Assembly: GCA_002360495.1 (NCBI GenBank)
Contig: DEQO01000177.1
Span: forward strand, 1-17,619
DNA: 17,619 bases
Direction: 5' to 3'
Source: Flavobacteriales bacterium UBA3364
GTDB taxonomy: Bacteria > Bacteroidota > Bacteroidia > Flavobacteriales_F > PHOS-HE28
This document shows positions 1-7,298 of the stretch, piece by piece; position 1 is the first letter of the stretch, and every line of letters starts with the position of its first letter. The position numbers were made by a program, and so were the translations under genes. The notes below the pieces were generated by a model that saw only the letters and a program-made list of their open reading frames with translations, was not told the origin of the DNA and did not search any database.

Positions 1-2
1 CG

Positions 3-659
3 CTCAGCACCGGCATCGGCACGGACAACATCGATATCGTGGTGAACGAGTTGGATGCGCTGGTGAACATCGATCTACAAACCCGGGCGCCGAAGGAAAA
101 GACCCGTTCATTGAAGATCATCCGTCTGGGGACTTGTGGTGCCTTGCAGGAGGACATTCCCGTGGACACCCGTATCGTGAGTGCCTATGGCGTCGGTCTC
201 GACAATGTGCTGCATTACTACGCCTACGAGAACACCGATGCGGAAATACGCCTGCTGAACGCACTGCTGCAACAGACCGAGTGGCCCGACAATCTTCCCG
301 TTCCCTACGTGGCCGGGGGCGACAAGGACCTGGTACAGATGCTCGGTCATGGCAACGTGGTGGGTATCACCTTCACGTCGGGCGGCTTCTATGCGCCACA
401 AGGCCGCCAGCTTCGGGGAGTGCCGAGCGTGGACGGCCTGAACGAACGCTTCACGAGCTTCGAGCACGATGGTCTGCGCGGTACCAACTTCGAAATGGAG
501 ACCAGCGCGCTCTACGGCCTGGGGGGATTGCTGGGCCACCGCACAGCTACCGTTTGCACCGTTGTAGCCAACCGGTTGCGTAAGGAGTACAGCAAGGATC
601 ACCACGGTGCCATCGACCGTATGATCGCAGAAGTGCTACAGCGGGTGACGACGGTGTGA
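3..659 (+). CDS. Nucleoside phosphorylase (uridine phosphorylase-like), 5' truncated by window edge
   Basis: This is the C-terminal 218 residues of a PNP/UDP phosphorylase family enzyme, which splits a nucleoside with phosphate into free base and (deoxy)ribose-1-phosphate in cytoplasmic nucleoside salvage. The frame is open from base 3 and already encodes conserved sequence (STGIGTDNIDIVVNELDALV), so the gene begins outside the window. The GTG at 39 lies inside that conserved motif and is not the start. Visible family signatures are LGTCGAL, which lines the phosphate/nucleoside pocket, and FEMETSALYGL, the substrate-binding segment whose Met-Glu contacts the ribose. Family members are usually about 250-290 residues, so roughly a quarter is missing. 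The stop is only 6 bp from the stop of the convergent TonB-C gene. Uridine specificity is likely from overall similarity, but another nucleoside is possible. Confidence 0.9.
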   Translation, partial: LSTGIGTDNIDIVVNELDALVNIDLQTRAPKEKTRSLKIIRLGTCGALQEDIPVDTRIVSAYGVGLDNVLHYYAYENTDAEIRLLNALLQQTEWPDNLPVPYVAGGDKDLVQMLGHGNVVGITFTSGGFYAPQGRQLRGVPSVDGLNERFTSFEHDGLRGTNFEMETSALYGLGGLLGHRTATVCTVVANRLRKEYSKDHHGAIDRMIAEVLQRVTTV

Positions 660-665
660 GCCGCT

Positions 666-1076
666 TTACTGCAGTACGAAGTTCACCGGCAGGTTGTATT
701 GTACACGACACACCCTGCCCCTGTTCTTGCCGGGTATCCAGGGAGGCATGGACTGCACCACACGCATGGCCTCGCGATCCAGCGATGGATGCACACCCCG
801 CCTCACCTGCACCTCACCCAAGGTGCCATCCTCCTGGACAACGAACGAGAGGATGACCTTGCCTTGTATGCCCTCTTCCCTGGCGATCTCCGGATAATTG
901 ATGTGATCGACCAAGTACTTGTTCAGGGCCTGCTGGCCGCCCGGGAACTCCGGCATCTCCTCGACCACTGAGAACACCGGCGGAGCTTCCTGCCCGCTGC
1001 CCCCTTGTGCGGCGAGCAGCGGGGGTGCCGAAGCCAACAGGAATATCCAACAACGTAGGGCGATCGGTCGGACCAT
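666..1076 (-). CDS. Secreted TonB C-terminal domain protein (energy transducer TonB family)
   Basis: A 136-residue protein. Residues 1-24 form a signal peptide (MVRPIA, then a hydrophobic run ending LLAAQG), and about residues 45-136 form a TonB C-terminal domain. The domain contains FPGG, the NYPEIAREEGIQGKV strand, HPSLDREAMRVV and WIPGKNRGRVCRVQYNLP, a pattern very common in Bacteroidota TonB-C proteins. Classical TonB links the proton-motive force to outer-membrane receptors through an N-terminal anchor and a long proline-rich linker. Both are missing here, so this looks like a short periplasmic or lipid-free variant with an unknown partner. I chose the ATG at 1076 because the signal peptide begins there; the frame stays open upstream to 1139, but that extension (MEIPVCSRHE...) would bury the signal peptide. 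It is divergent from the SirB1-like gene and has no exbB/exbD neighbours. Confidence 0.85.
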   Translation of the reverse strand: MVRPIALRCWIFLLASAPPLLAAQGGSGQEAPPVFSVVEEMPEFPGGQQALNKYLVDHINYPEIAREEGIQGKVILSFVVQEDGTLGEVQVRRGVHPSLDREAMRVVQSMPPWIPGKNRGRVCRVQYNLPVNFVLQ

Positions 1077-1080
1077 GGTA

Positions 1081-1108
1081 TGAAAGTAGACATCGCGCAG
1101 CATGCCAA
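1081..1108 (-). promoter_or_regulatory. Possible promoter for the TonB-C gene
   Basis: Read on the minus strand, TTG (1108-1106), a 17-base spacer and TACTTTCA (1088-1081) resemble the Bacteroidota TTTG / TAnnTTTG promoter layout. Only four bases separate the octamer from the ATG at 1076, so a transcript would be nearly leaderless. Two mismatches to the -7 consensus keep confidence low. Confidence 0.3.
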
Positions 1109-1197
1109 CTTCATGCCGTGAGCAAACGGGTATTTCCACACGGTGCTGTTAGTGGCATTCAACCCCTGCTGGTTGAAACTACGCCGTACCCGCACCG

Positions 1198-1226
1198 TTG
1201 AAGCGAGGGACGGGCCGATACTTTCA
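1198..1226 (+). promoter_or_regulatory. Possible promoter for the SirB1-like gene
   Basis: TTG (1198-1200), an 18-base spacer and TACTTTCA (1219-1226) lie 22 bases before the ATG at 1249. The octamer is identical to the one before the divergent TonB-C gene and matches TAnnTT of the Bacteroidota -7 consensus TAnnTTTG. The order and spacing are plausible, but this is motif reading only. Confidence 0.33.
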
Positions 1227-1248
1227 CGCCCAGCCACCGTAGTGAAGG

Positions 1249-2154
1249 ATGGTTCCTCCCATGAGCGAGACCGAGATCCGTGCGTTGATCACCCTGATCG
1301 ACGATCCCGATGAAGGCGTATACCTTCAGGTCCGTGATCGTATCGTTTCCCTGGGGGATCCTGTGGTGCCTGTGCTGGAACGTGCGTGGGAGTACGACGA
1401 CCTCGGCGACCTCTTCCGTAACCGTATCGAGGACATCCTGCAGACCATCCACCTGGCCGGGGTGACCGATCGCCTGGTCGCGTGGAAAGAAAGCGGCTGC
1501 GAGGACCTGTTGGAGGGCGCCTTGATCATCAGCCGTTACCGATACCCCGATATGGACGAGCACAAGGTGAAGGCCCGCCTGGCATCCATACGACAGGATA
1601 TCTGGCTGGAACTGACCGATCACCTGACCGCCTTCGAAAAGGTGCGGGTGTTCAACCATATCTTCTTCCAGGTGCATGGGTTCAAGGGCAACAAGCGCAA
1701 TTACCACGCCCCCCAGAACTCCTACATCAACGAGGTACTGGACAGCCGCAAAGGCAATCCCCTTTCCCTCGCCATCATCTACCAGGTGCTTGCCGAGGAC
1801 CTTGGGCTGCCTCTTCGCGGTGTGAACCTGCCGAACCACTTCGTGCTGGCTTACCTGGATGAGGAATCCATGGGCGGCGCCGATAGCGGGCAAAGTGGTG
1901 AGGAGAACATCCTCTTCTACGTGAACGCCTTCAGCCAGGGGGACATCCTGGGGCGCAACGAGATCAACGAATTCCTGGAGAAGCTGAAGATCGAACCGCG
2001 GCCCTCGTTCTATGCGCCATGCACGAACCTGGACATCATCCGGCGCCAGATGAACAACCTGGCGAACAGCTACCAGAAGATGGGCGATACGGAACGCAGC
2101 CAGGAGTTGGAGAAGCTTCGGGACCTGCTCGGACCTGCGGAGCCGGAAGCCTGA
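1249..2154 (+). CDS. SirB1 / transglutaminase-core-2 family protein
   Basis: A 301-residue cytoplasmic protein with no signal peptide. The first ~100 residues are helical (ALITLIDDPDEGVYLQVRDR, HEAT-like). Residues ~110-260 match the transglutaminase-like SirB1 family: NHIFFQVHGFKGNKRNY, LDSRKGNPLSLAIIYQVLAE and GVNLPNHFVLAY. The C-terminus (ARQMNN-like RRQMNNLANSYQKMGDTERS) looks like a short TPR-type helix pair. Family members are widespread but their biochemical role is poorly defined. The position where a transglutaminase or papain-like cysteine would be expected reads NPLSLA, with Ser, so peptidase or transglutaminase activity is doubtful. The ATG at 1261 (MSETEIRAL) is an equally plausible start, because homologues generally begin near that segment. 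The stop is only 3 bp from the stop of the opposing glycan operon. Confidence 0.85.
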   Translation: MVPPMSETEIRALITLIDDPDEGVYLQVRDRIVSLGDPVVPVLERAWEYDDLGDLFRNRIEDILQTIHLAGVTDRLVAWKESGCEDLLEGALIISRYRYPDMDEHKVKARLASIRQDIWLELTDHLTAFEKVRVFNHIFFQVHGFKGNKRNYHAPQNSYINEVLDSRKGNPLSLAIIYQVLAEDLGLPLRGVNLPNHFVLAYLDEESMGGADSGQSGEENILFYVNAFSQGDILGRNEINEFLEKLKIEPRPSFYAPCTNLDIIRRQMNNLANSYQKMGDTERSQELEKLRDLLGPAEPEA

Positions 2155-2157
2155 GTG

Positions 2158-2751
2158 CTAAGCCGTCAACAAGCGCCTCAACGTTCCGAGTATGATCTTG
2201 AAGTCGCGAAAGAGGCCCTTCTCCTTCACGTATTCCAGGTCGAGCGCAAGCTTGGCCGGCATTACTTCCTCGATATAGGTCCGTTCCGGATCACTACTTC
2301 TCCCCAGGACCTCGTTCTCGTTGATGTAAGCGATGCTCGCCAAACTGGTGATACCGGGCCGAACGGATAGCACTTCGCGTTGCTCGGCCGAGTACAGTGC
2401 GACATACTTGGGCACTTCAGGGCGCGGACCAACGATGCTCATATCACCGAGCAGAACATTCAGCAATTGCGGCAATTCATCCAGTTTCGACTTGCGCAGA
2501 ACGTAGCCTATACCGGTGATCCGCGGATCGCGCCCGCCCACGGTGATCTGTCCCTTTGCCTCGCTGCCGGGCCGCATCGTGCGGAACTTCAGCAGGGAGA
2601 AATTCCTTCCCTCCTTCCCGACACGTACCTGCCGGAAGAATGCGCCGCCCGGTGAACTCAATGCCACGGCGAGTGCAAGGAGCAGGAACAGGGGCAGGAG
2701 CAGGAGCAATGCCGTGGTGGAAGCAAGGATGTCGAAGGCGCGCTTGATCAT
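2158..2751 (-). CDS. Small monotopic phosphoglycosyl transferase (bacterial sugar transferase)
   Basis: A 197-residue enzyme of the bacterial sugar transferase family (PglC/WcaJ catalytic domain). It transfers a sugar-1-phosphate from a UDP-sugar to undecaprenyl phosphate at the inner membrane, the first step of lipid-linked glycan assembly. Residues 1-31 hold the basic start and reentrant hydrophobic helix (MIKRAFDIL...SSPGG). Then come FFRQVRVGKEGR, LLKFRTM, the catalytic Asp-Glu pair at about 91-92 (KLDELPQLLNVLLGDMS), IVGPRPEVPKY and VRPGITSLASI. It is the minimal form, without the N-terminal membrane bundle of WcaJ. I prefer the ATG at 2751, which gives the canonical MIKRAFD start and lies 5 bp after the aminotransferase stop. 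A TTG at 2760 would add three residues and overlap that stop. It is the last gene of the operon, and the adjacent aminotransferase suggests an amino sugar as its substrate (inference). Confidence 0.93.
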   Translation of the reverse strand: MIKRAFDILASTTALLLLLPLFLLLALAVALSSPGGAFFRQVRVGKEGRNFSLLKFRTMRPGSEAKGQITVGGRDPRITGIGYVLRKSKLDELPQLLNVLLGDMSIVGPRPEVPKYVALYSAEQREVLSVRPGITSLASIAYINENEVLGRSSDPERTYIEEVMPAKLALDLEYVKEKGLFRDFKIILGTLRRLLTA

Positions 2752-2756
2752 CCGGT

Positions 2757-3983
2757 TCAACCCATGACCTTCGCAACGGCGGCTTTCACCGCAGCAATGA
2801 CCTCATCCACCTGCGCATCCGTAAGGTCGTAGTAGACCGGCAGGCTGATCTCGTTGCTGAAGAGCGTGTAGGTGTTCGGATAGTCGTCCATGCGAAACCC
2901 CTGGCCCTTGTAGTAGCTCAGCAGGGGCAATGGGATGAAGTGGACGTTCACACTGACCTCACGTTCGGCGATCGCGGTGATGATCCCATCCCGTTGCGCC
3001 TCGGCGGCATTGGCGATCCGCAGCATGTACAGGTGATAGCAGCTCTCGCGCATCTCGTCCTTGAAATGCGGGACAATGAACCGGGGATCGTTCCTGAACG
3101 CAGCGTGGTAACGCTCGCAGATCGCCTTCCGTCGTGGGGTGGTGTCGTTGTCGAACCGGTCCAATTCCACCAGTCCGATAGCGGCCTGCAGATCGGTCAT
3201 ATTGCATTTCCATCCCGGGAAATCCACATCGTATCGCCAGGCACCCGGCCTCGTTTTCGCCAGTGCATCCTTGCTTTGGCCGTGCAGGCTCATGGTGTTC
3301 AAGTACCGGTATAGCTCGTCGGTGTCGAAAGGCTCCGGAAGGTTGAAGGCCAGCGCGCCGCCCTCTGCAGTGGTCAGGTTCTTCACGGCATGGAAGCTGA
3401 AGCCGGTAATGTCCGCTTGCGCACCCACAGGCTTCCCCTCGATCCGCGCGCCGAAGGAATGAGCCGCATCACAAAGGACCAATGCCCGTCCCAACCGCAT
3501 CTGGGGATTGCTGCCTGCCACGCGCAGATTGACCGCTGGTGTAAAGAGGTGGCAGGTCTCCACCGCCACGCGCATGATCCGATCGATCCGGCAGGGCAAG
3601 CCCCCGATATCCACCGGGATGATGCATTTCGTGCGTGGTGTGATGGCCTTGCGCAAGGCATCGGGATCCATGGTGAAATCATCGAGCACATCCACCATCA
3701 CCGGCTTGGCCCCTACATGCATCACGATGTTCGCTGTTGCACAATAGGTGTAGGCGGGTACGATCACCTCATCCCCTGCCCCGATGCCATACCAGCGCAG
3801 GACCAACTCACACGCATTGGTCCAGCTGTTCAGTGCGATCACCTTGTCCACGCCGCAATACTCCGCCAGCCGCTTCTCGAACTCCTTGGTACGGGGGCCT
3901 GTGGTGATCCAGCCACTGCGGAGGGCATCTTCCACCGCCTTCACGGTCCTGTCATCGATGCGGGGTGGGGAGAAGGGTATCAT
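2757..3983 (-). CDS. DegT/DnrJ/EryC1/StrS family PLP aminotransferase (nucleotide-sugar)
   Basis: A 408-residue fold-type I PLP enzyme. The family transfers an amino group, usually from glutamate, to a 4-keto (or 3-keto) nucleotide sugar to make amino sugars for surface glycans. Family marks are SGWITTGPRTKEFE near the N-terminus, GDEVIVPAYTYCATAN (residues 70-84), the PLP-ring aspartate at about D172 (CDAAHSFGA) and the Schiff-base lysine at about K201 (FHAVKNLTTAEGG). NVHFIPLPLLSYY near the C-terminus is the usual family block. Between residues ~137 and 168 there is an insertion of about 25 residues before the CDAAHSFGA motif that most family members lack; I recall it from one Bacteroidota subgroup. 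The gene lies 15 bp after the ligase-like gene and 5 bp before the phosphoglycosyl transferase. No 4,6-dehydratase is present in the window, so its keto-sugar substrate must be made elsewhere. Confidence 0.93.
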   Translation of the reverse strand: MIPFSPPRIDDRTVKAVEDALRSGWITTGPRTKEFEKRLAEYCGVDKVIALNSWTNACELVLRWYGIGAGDEVIVPAYTYCATANIVMHVGAKPVMVDVLDDFTMDPDALRKAITPRTKCIIPVDIGGLPCRIDRIMRVAVETCHLFTPAVNLRVAGSNPQMRLGRALVLCDAAHSFGARIEGKPVGAQADITGFSFHAVKNLTTAEGGALAFNLPEPFDTDELYRYLNTMSLHGQSKDALAKTRPGAWRYDVDFPGWKCNMTDLQAAIGLVELDRFDNDTTPRRKAICERYHAAFRNDPRFIVPHFKDEMRESCYHLYMLRIANAAEAQRDGIITAIAEREVSVNVHFIPLPLLSYYKGQGFRMDDYPNTYTLFSNEISLPVYYDLTDAQVDEVIAAVKAAVAKVMG

Positions 3984-3998
3984 GGGTCGCGAAGTTCG

Positions 3999-5246
3999 CT
4001 ACTCCGGCGCGTTGCTCCCTCCTTTTGCCAGCAAGCCGAGAAAGAGGCTCAGGAACACTACCCCGGCTTGCACTTCCAGCACCGATTCTATGGAAGCGTT
4101 CATCAAGAAGAGCCCGGCGAAAAGCACGAGCAGGTTCTCCTTTCTCCGGATACCTTCCCCCAGTGGGACCAAAGCCACAGCAAGGGCCAGCACCAGGCCT
4201 ATCCAGCCCAACGCAACACCGCCTTGCAAGAATTGGCTATGGCTGTTGAGCCTGCGCTCTGCGGCATCATGGGCGCCGTGTGATCCATAACAAGCCACCA
4301 GTGCGTGCTTCACGTCCCCTGTACCGGCCCCCAACGGATCGGCACCGAGCAATTCAGCACTGCACGACCAGGCCACAAGACGTTCCTCGTTGCCTTCGGT
4401 GGACGCGTAGATGCTCGAACCGTCCACCATCGCCATGCGCACGGCCTTCACGGCGGCCCCTACCCTGACCTTCACCACCGGACCGACCGCCCACGCGCCC
4501 AGGAACAAGGCAAGTGCGACACCAACCCAGACTCCGGTCCTTGCCACACCACGTAAATGCCGGATCACGAGGAACAGGAGGTGCGCCGACACCAGGCCCA
4601 GACCCAATAGCCCGCTCTTGCTCGCCAACAACACCGAGAAGATCAGCAGGACAGGGACCGCAATGAGGATCGCCGCACGCAACCATCCACGCGCACAGCG
4701 ACCAAGGATCAGCTCGCGCCCCCAATAGAGCAGCGCCCAACAGGTGTACCATGCCGCATAACTGGGATGTAGATCATAGCTCAGGTAGCTCTGTGTCCAG
4801 CATTCCTTCCAGCCGAATTCGCCAAAACACACGGAAGCTTTCCACAGGCTCAGTACGACCGCAACCAACGCCCCTGCAGTAAAGGCCAGCATACTGTTCG
4901 GCAAGGCCTCTGGATCGCGGCGCATGATGACCATCGCGGCCAGCGGAAGCAGCACCAGTCCTAACTTGATCTGCAGATCGAACAGTCCGAAACCGATATC
5001 AGTGCTCCATGCCATGCCCACCACATGCCACGCGTAGAAGGCGAACAGTGGCCACAACAGCGCCCGGTCCAGCCGCCATGGACCCCCGATCGACGAGATC
5101 AGTGTGAACGCAAGCGTCAGGACGAGTACAATTGGCACGTAGCGCCCGCTGATCGGCATCACGGCGCAAAGGAGCCACCAGGACCACTGCCCGGCCAGTC
5201 CGACGCGGTCCTTCCAATGCCCCCTCGCGGTCGATGCGTCGCTCAT
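3999..5246 (-). CDS. O-antigen ligase / polymerase family membrane protein (WaaL-like)
   Basis: A 415-residue integral membrane protein with about ten to twelve hydrophobic segments. It has a large non-membrane loop around residues 265-345, the usual topology of the O-antigen ligase (Wzy_C) family. These proteins use undecaprenyl-diphosphate-linked glycans as donors on the periplasmic side, joining chains to lipid A core or protein, or polymerising repeat units. The loop shows EERLVAWSCSAEL, PLGAGTGDVKHAL and the family-typical LNSHSQFLQGGVALGW segment, with a conserved His close to the following membrane helix. The start ATG at 5246 is 4 bp after the upstream glycosyltransferase stop. The operon also carries a separate polymerase-like protein, so this one is more likely the ligase, but sequence alone cannot separate the two roles. 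Confidence 0.82.
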   Translation of the reverse strand: MSDASTARGHWKDRVGLAGQWSWWLLCAVMPISGRYVPIVLVLTLAFTLISSIGGPWRLDRALLWPLFAFYAWHVVGMAWSTDIGFGLFDLQIKLGLVLLPLAAMVIMRRDPEALPNSMLAFTAGALVAVVLSLWKASVCFGEFGWKECWTQSYLSYDLHPSYAAWYTCWALLYWGRELILGRCARGWLRAAILIAVPVLLIFSVLLASKSGLLGLGLVSAHLLFLVIRHLRGVARTGVWVGVALALFLGAWAVGPVVKVRVGAAVKAVRMAMVDGSSIYASTEGNEERLVAWSCSAELLGADPLGAGTGDVKHALVACYGSHGAHDAAERRLNSHSQFLQGGVALGWIGLVLALAVALVPLGEGIRRKENLLVLFAGLFLMNASIESVLEVQAGVVFLSLFLGLLAKGGSNAPE

Positions 5247-5250
5247 GTCA

Positions 5251-6489
5251 TCAACGATCTCCGACCAGTGGTTCCAGCGCTGCCATCAACCGTTCGCTGA
5301 TGGTATCGCGATCAAAGTGCTTGCGCACGTAGGCCGCACCACGTTCTCCGTGAACGGAAAGCAAGGATCGATCGTCCGCATAACGGATGGCGGCATCGGC
5401 AAGTGACCGGGCATCCTCAGGGATAAAGGCGATCCCAGCGTTCCCCTGATCGATGAAGAGTTCTTTCGCTTCGCCTTCCACACCGAGCAGCAATGGTTTC
5501 CGAAGCGCAAGCGCCTCGAAGATCTTGCTGGGGATCGCGCCCTTGAAGAGGTCATTGCGTCGCAACGGGACGACCACTGCATCAGCGGAGCGCAAACTCC
5601 CCAGAAGTTCGTTGCGCGGCATGCGGTCAACGAAGTGGACGTTCGTCGCACCGATGACGCGTTTTAGCTCGATCAGCTTCTCCTTCTCAGGACCATCACC
5701 CAGAATGATGAAATGGATCTCCCTCCGCTGGCGCAGCACATCAGCGGCTTGCAGCACCACCTCCAGCCCTTGCGCATGACCGATGATACCGGCGTAGGCG
5801 ATCACCAGATCGGTCTCGGCGATGCCCAAGCGTGACCGGATGTCCGAGGGCGTCATGGACTCGGCGGAGGTGATGGACGCGAGATCGACACCATTGGGCA
5901 CCCACAGCACGTTCTTCTCCGTGCAACGCGCCTTGATATCCTTCACGATGCCTTGCGTTTGCCCGGTAACAAGTGCTGCCCGATGGTAACAGCGCATCTC
6001 CAACCAGGTGCTGAGCTTGATCAATGCGGGGTTGGTGACCAAGCCGAGCTGCACGGCGCTCTCCGGCCATAGGTCGCTCACGTTGAAGACCAGCTTCGCA
6101 CCCTTCATCCTGGCCAACCACATGGCAGTTATCCCCAGGAACAAAGGGGGCGATTCAACGAGCAGAATGTCCGAACGCTTCAACTTGACCAGTCCGACCA
6201 CAAGGGCGGTGAACACAAAGGAGAAGTAGTTGAACAGACGCGCGACGATGCCACGGCTCGGTGAGACGAAGATCCAGGCGCGGAGAACGTCCATGCCGTC
6301 CATGCGTTCACGGCGATAGAACGCGCCCCGGTAGGGGTCTTGGATCCGGTTGTCCGGATAGTTCGGCATCGCTGTGAGGATGGTAACATCAGCTCCCCGG
6401 CGTTGCAACGCTGTGGCGGTGGCATACAGACGGTTCTGCGGAGCACCCGTTTCCGGAGGAAAATACTGGGTCAGGAAGATGATCTTCAT
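5251..6489 (-). CDS. Glycosyltransferase family 4 (WcaI/GT-B type)
   Basis: A 412-residue GT-B glycosyltransferase, cytoplasmic or membrane-associated, expected to add a sugar from a nucleotide donor to the lipid-linked oligosaccharide. The N-terminal acceptor domain begins MKIIFLTQYFPPETGAPQNR, a typical WcaI-type opening. It has SDILLVESPPLFLG and FNVSDLWPESAVQLG in the middle. The C-terminal donor domain has WVPNGVDL, IAYAGIIGHAQGLE, IILGDGPEKEKL and the PSKIFEALALRKPLLLG segment that carries the EX7E-type glutamate. I chose the ATG at 6489 because homology starts there and it overlaps the preceding stop as ATGA. The frame is open to 6588, but that extension lies inside the upstream gene and looks non-conserved. 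The sugar specificity cannot be read from the sequence. Confidence 0.92.
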   Translation of the reverse strand: MKIIFLTQYFPPETGAPQNRLYATATALQRRGADVTILTAMPNYPDNRIQDPYRGAFYRRERMDGMDVLRAWIFVSPSRGIVARLFNYFSFVFTALVVGLVKLKRSDILLVESPPLFLGITAMWLARMKGAKLVFNVSDLWPESAVQLGLVTNPALIKLSTWLEMRCYHRAALVTGQTQGIVKDIKARCTEKNVLWVPNGVDLASITSAESMTPSDIRSRLGIAETDLVIAYAGIIGHAQGLEVVLQAADVLRQRREIHFIILGDGPEKEKLIELKRVIGATNVHFVDRMPRNELLGSLRSADAVVVPLRRNDLFKGAIPSKIFEALALRKPLLLGVEGEAKELFIDQGNAGIAFIPEDARSLADAAIRYADDRSLLSVHGERGAAYVRKHFDRDTISERLMAALEPLVGDR

Positions 6490-7295
6490 GTCCTGCGTTC
6501 CAGTTGGTCGATGGCCTCGGCGTGCGTCACCACACGATGTCCGCGTCCTATCAATTCCTTCACCATGGCCTCGTACCAAGCCATCCATGTGGCGAAGGCC
6601 GGTGTGTAATAACGGTCATGGAAGAGCAGGTTGAAAAATGGCAAGCCCGCTTCCTCGGCAGCTTCCAATTTGGCCATGGTGTGCGCGATCGCCCCTTTCA
6701 GGTCCCGCGATTGATAGCGCTTGGCACCATCCATCGCCCAGCCGTCCATTTCCTGCAGCGGGAATTCCCACATCCTGCCGATCCGGTGCGGCGGACGGAT
6801 CCCTTGTTCCGTGGCATCGAAACGGTAACCGATGCGTTCCATGCGCTCGAAGGTGTGCGCATCCTGCCGCAGATAGTGCATGCGTATCCCGAAGCGGTCC
6901 TGCCCGCTGATCCGCCTGAAGGCCTCGTATTCTGCCCGCATCGCATTCTCATCATCGAAAGCGATCCCATGCACACCTGCCTCGAAGCCACGCGCGATGA
7001 CCTTCGGGATCCATTCTTCCGCAAAGCGCAGCGGATAGCTCAGCCCTTTCCCATTCGCCAGGCCGAAGAAGAAACAGGACCGGATGCCGAGGCCATCATG
7101 GAAGTCCATCACCTCGGCGATGTTCTGCCACTTGTTGCGCACAAGGTCAGCCCACCGCAAGGTGTACTCACGGCCCGTGATGAGCCCCTTTGCCAGTTCC
7201 AACGTGTTGCGCACAAGGAATTTCGGCACGATCGGATCCTTCCAATGCTCCCACACCGTCATGTGGTCCACGTCGTGGCTGAGGATCACCTGCAT
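6486..7295 (-). CDS. Polysaccharide deacetylase-like (NodB-fold) protein
   Basis: A 269-residue protein without signal peptide. It opens MQVILSHDVDH, where D8/D10/H11 match the metal/catalytic Asp region of the NodB fold. Later segments fit the same family: CFFFGLANGKG (74-84), GFEAGVHGIAFDD (103-115) and PFFNLLFHDRYY near the C-terminus, the equivalent of the last NodB motif. NodB enzymes usually use a metal-binding HxxxH. Here H109 is not followed by a second His four residues on, so metal binding may be altered and catalysis is uncertain. If active, it would remove an acetyl group from an N-acetyl sugar of the glycan precursor in the cytoplasm. It overlaps the next gene by 4 bp (ATGA) and starts 3 bp after the previous stop. 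Confidence 0.8.
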   Translation of the reverse strand: MQVILSHDVDHMTVWEHWKDPIVPKFLVRNTLELAKGLITGREYTLRWADLVRNKWQNIAEVMDFHDGLGIRSCFFFGLANGKGLSYPLRFAEEWIPKVIARGFEAGVHGIAFDDENAMRAEYEAFRRISGQDRFGIRMHYLRQDAHTFERMERIGYRFDATEQGIRPPHRIGRMWEFPLQEMDGWAMDGAKRYQSRDLKGAIAHTMAKLEAAEEAGLPFFNLLFHDRYYTPAFATWMAWYEAMVKELIGRGHRVVTHAEAIDQLERRT

Positions 7296-7298
7296 GGT

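Noticed and set aside
1159..1893. 244-codon minus-strand frame opposite the SirB1-like gene
   Set aside because: It has no recognisable domain and lies opposite a clear family member; it would also cross the divergent promoter spacer.
3390..4283. 297-codon plus-strand frame across the aminotransferase and ligase-like genes
   Set aside because: It crosses the junction of two well-supported minus-strand genes and has no recognisable domain.
5251..6588. Longer glycosyltransferase start at 6588
   Set aside because: The first 33 residues would lie within the preceding gene and look unlike any glycosyltransferase; the ATGA overlap at 6486-6489 and the canonical MKIIFLTQYF start favour 6489.
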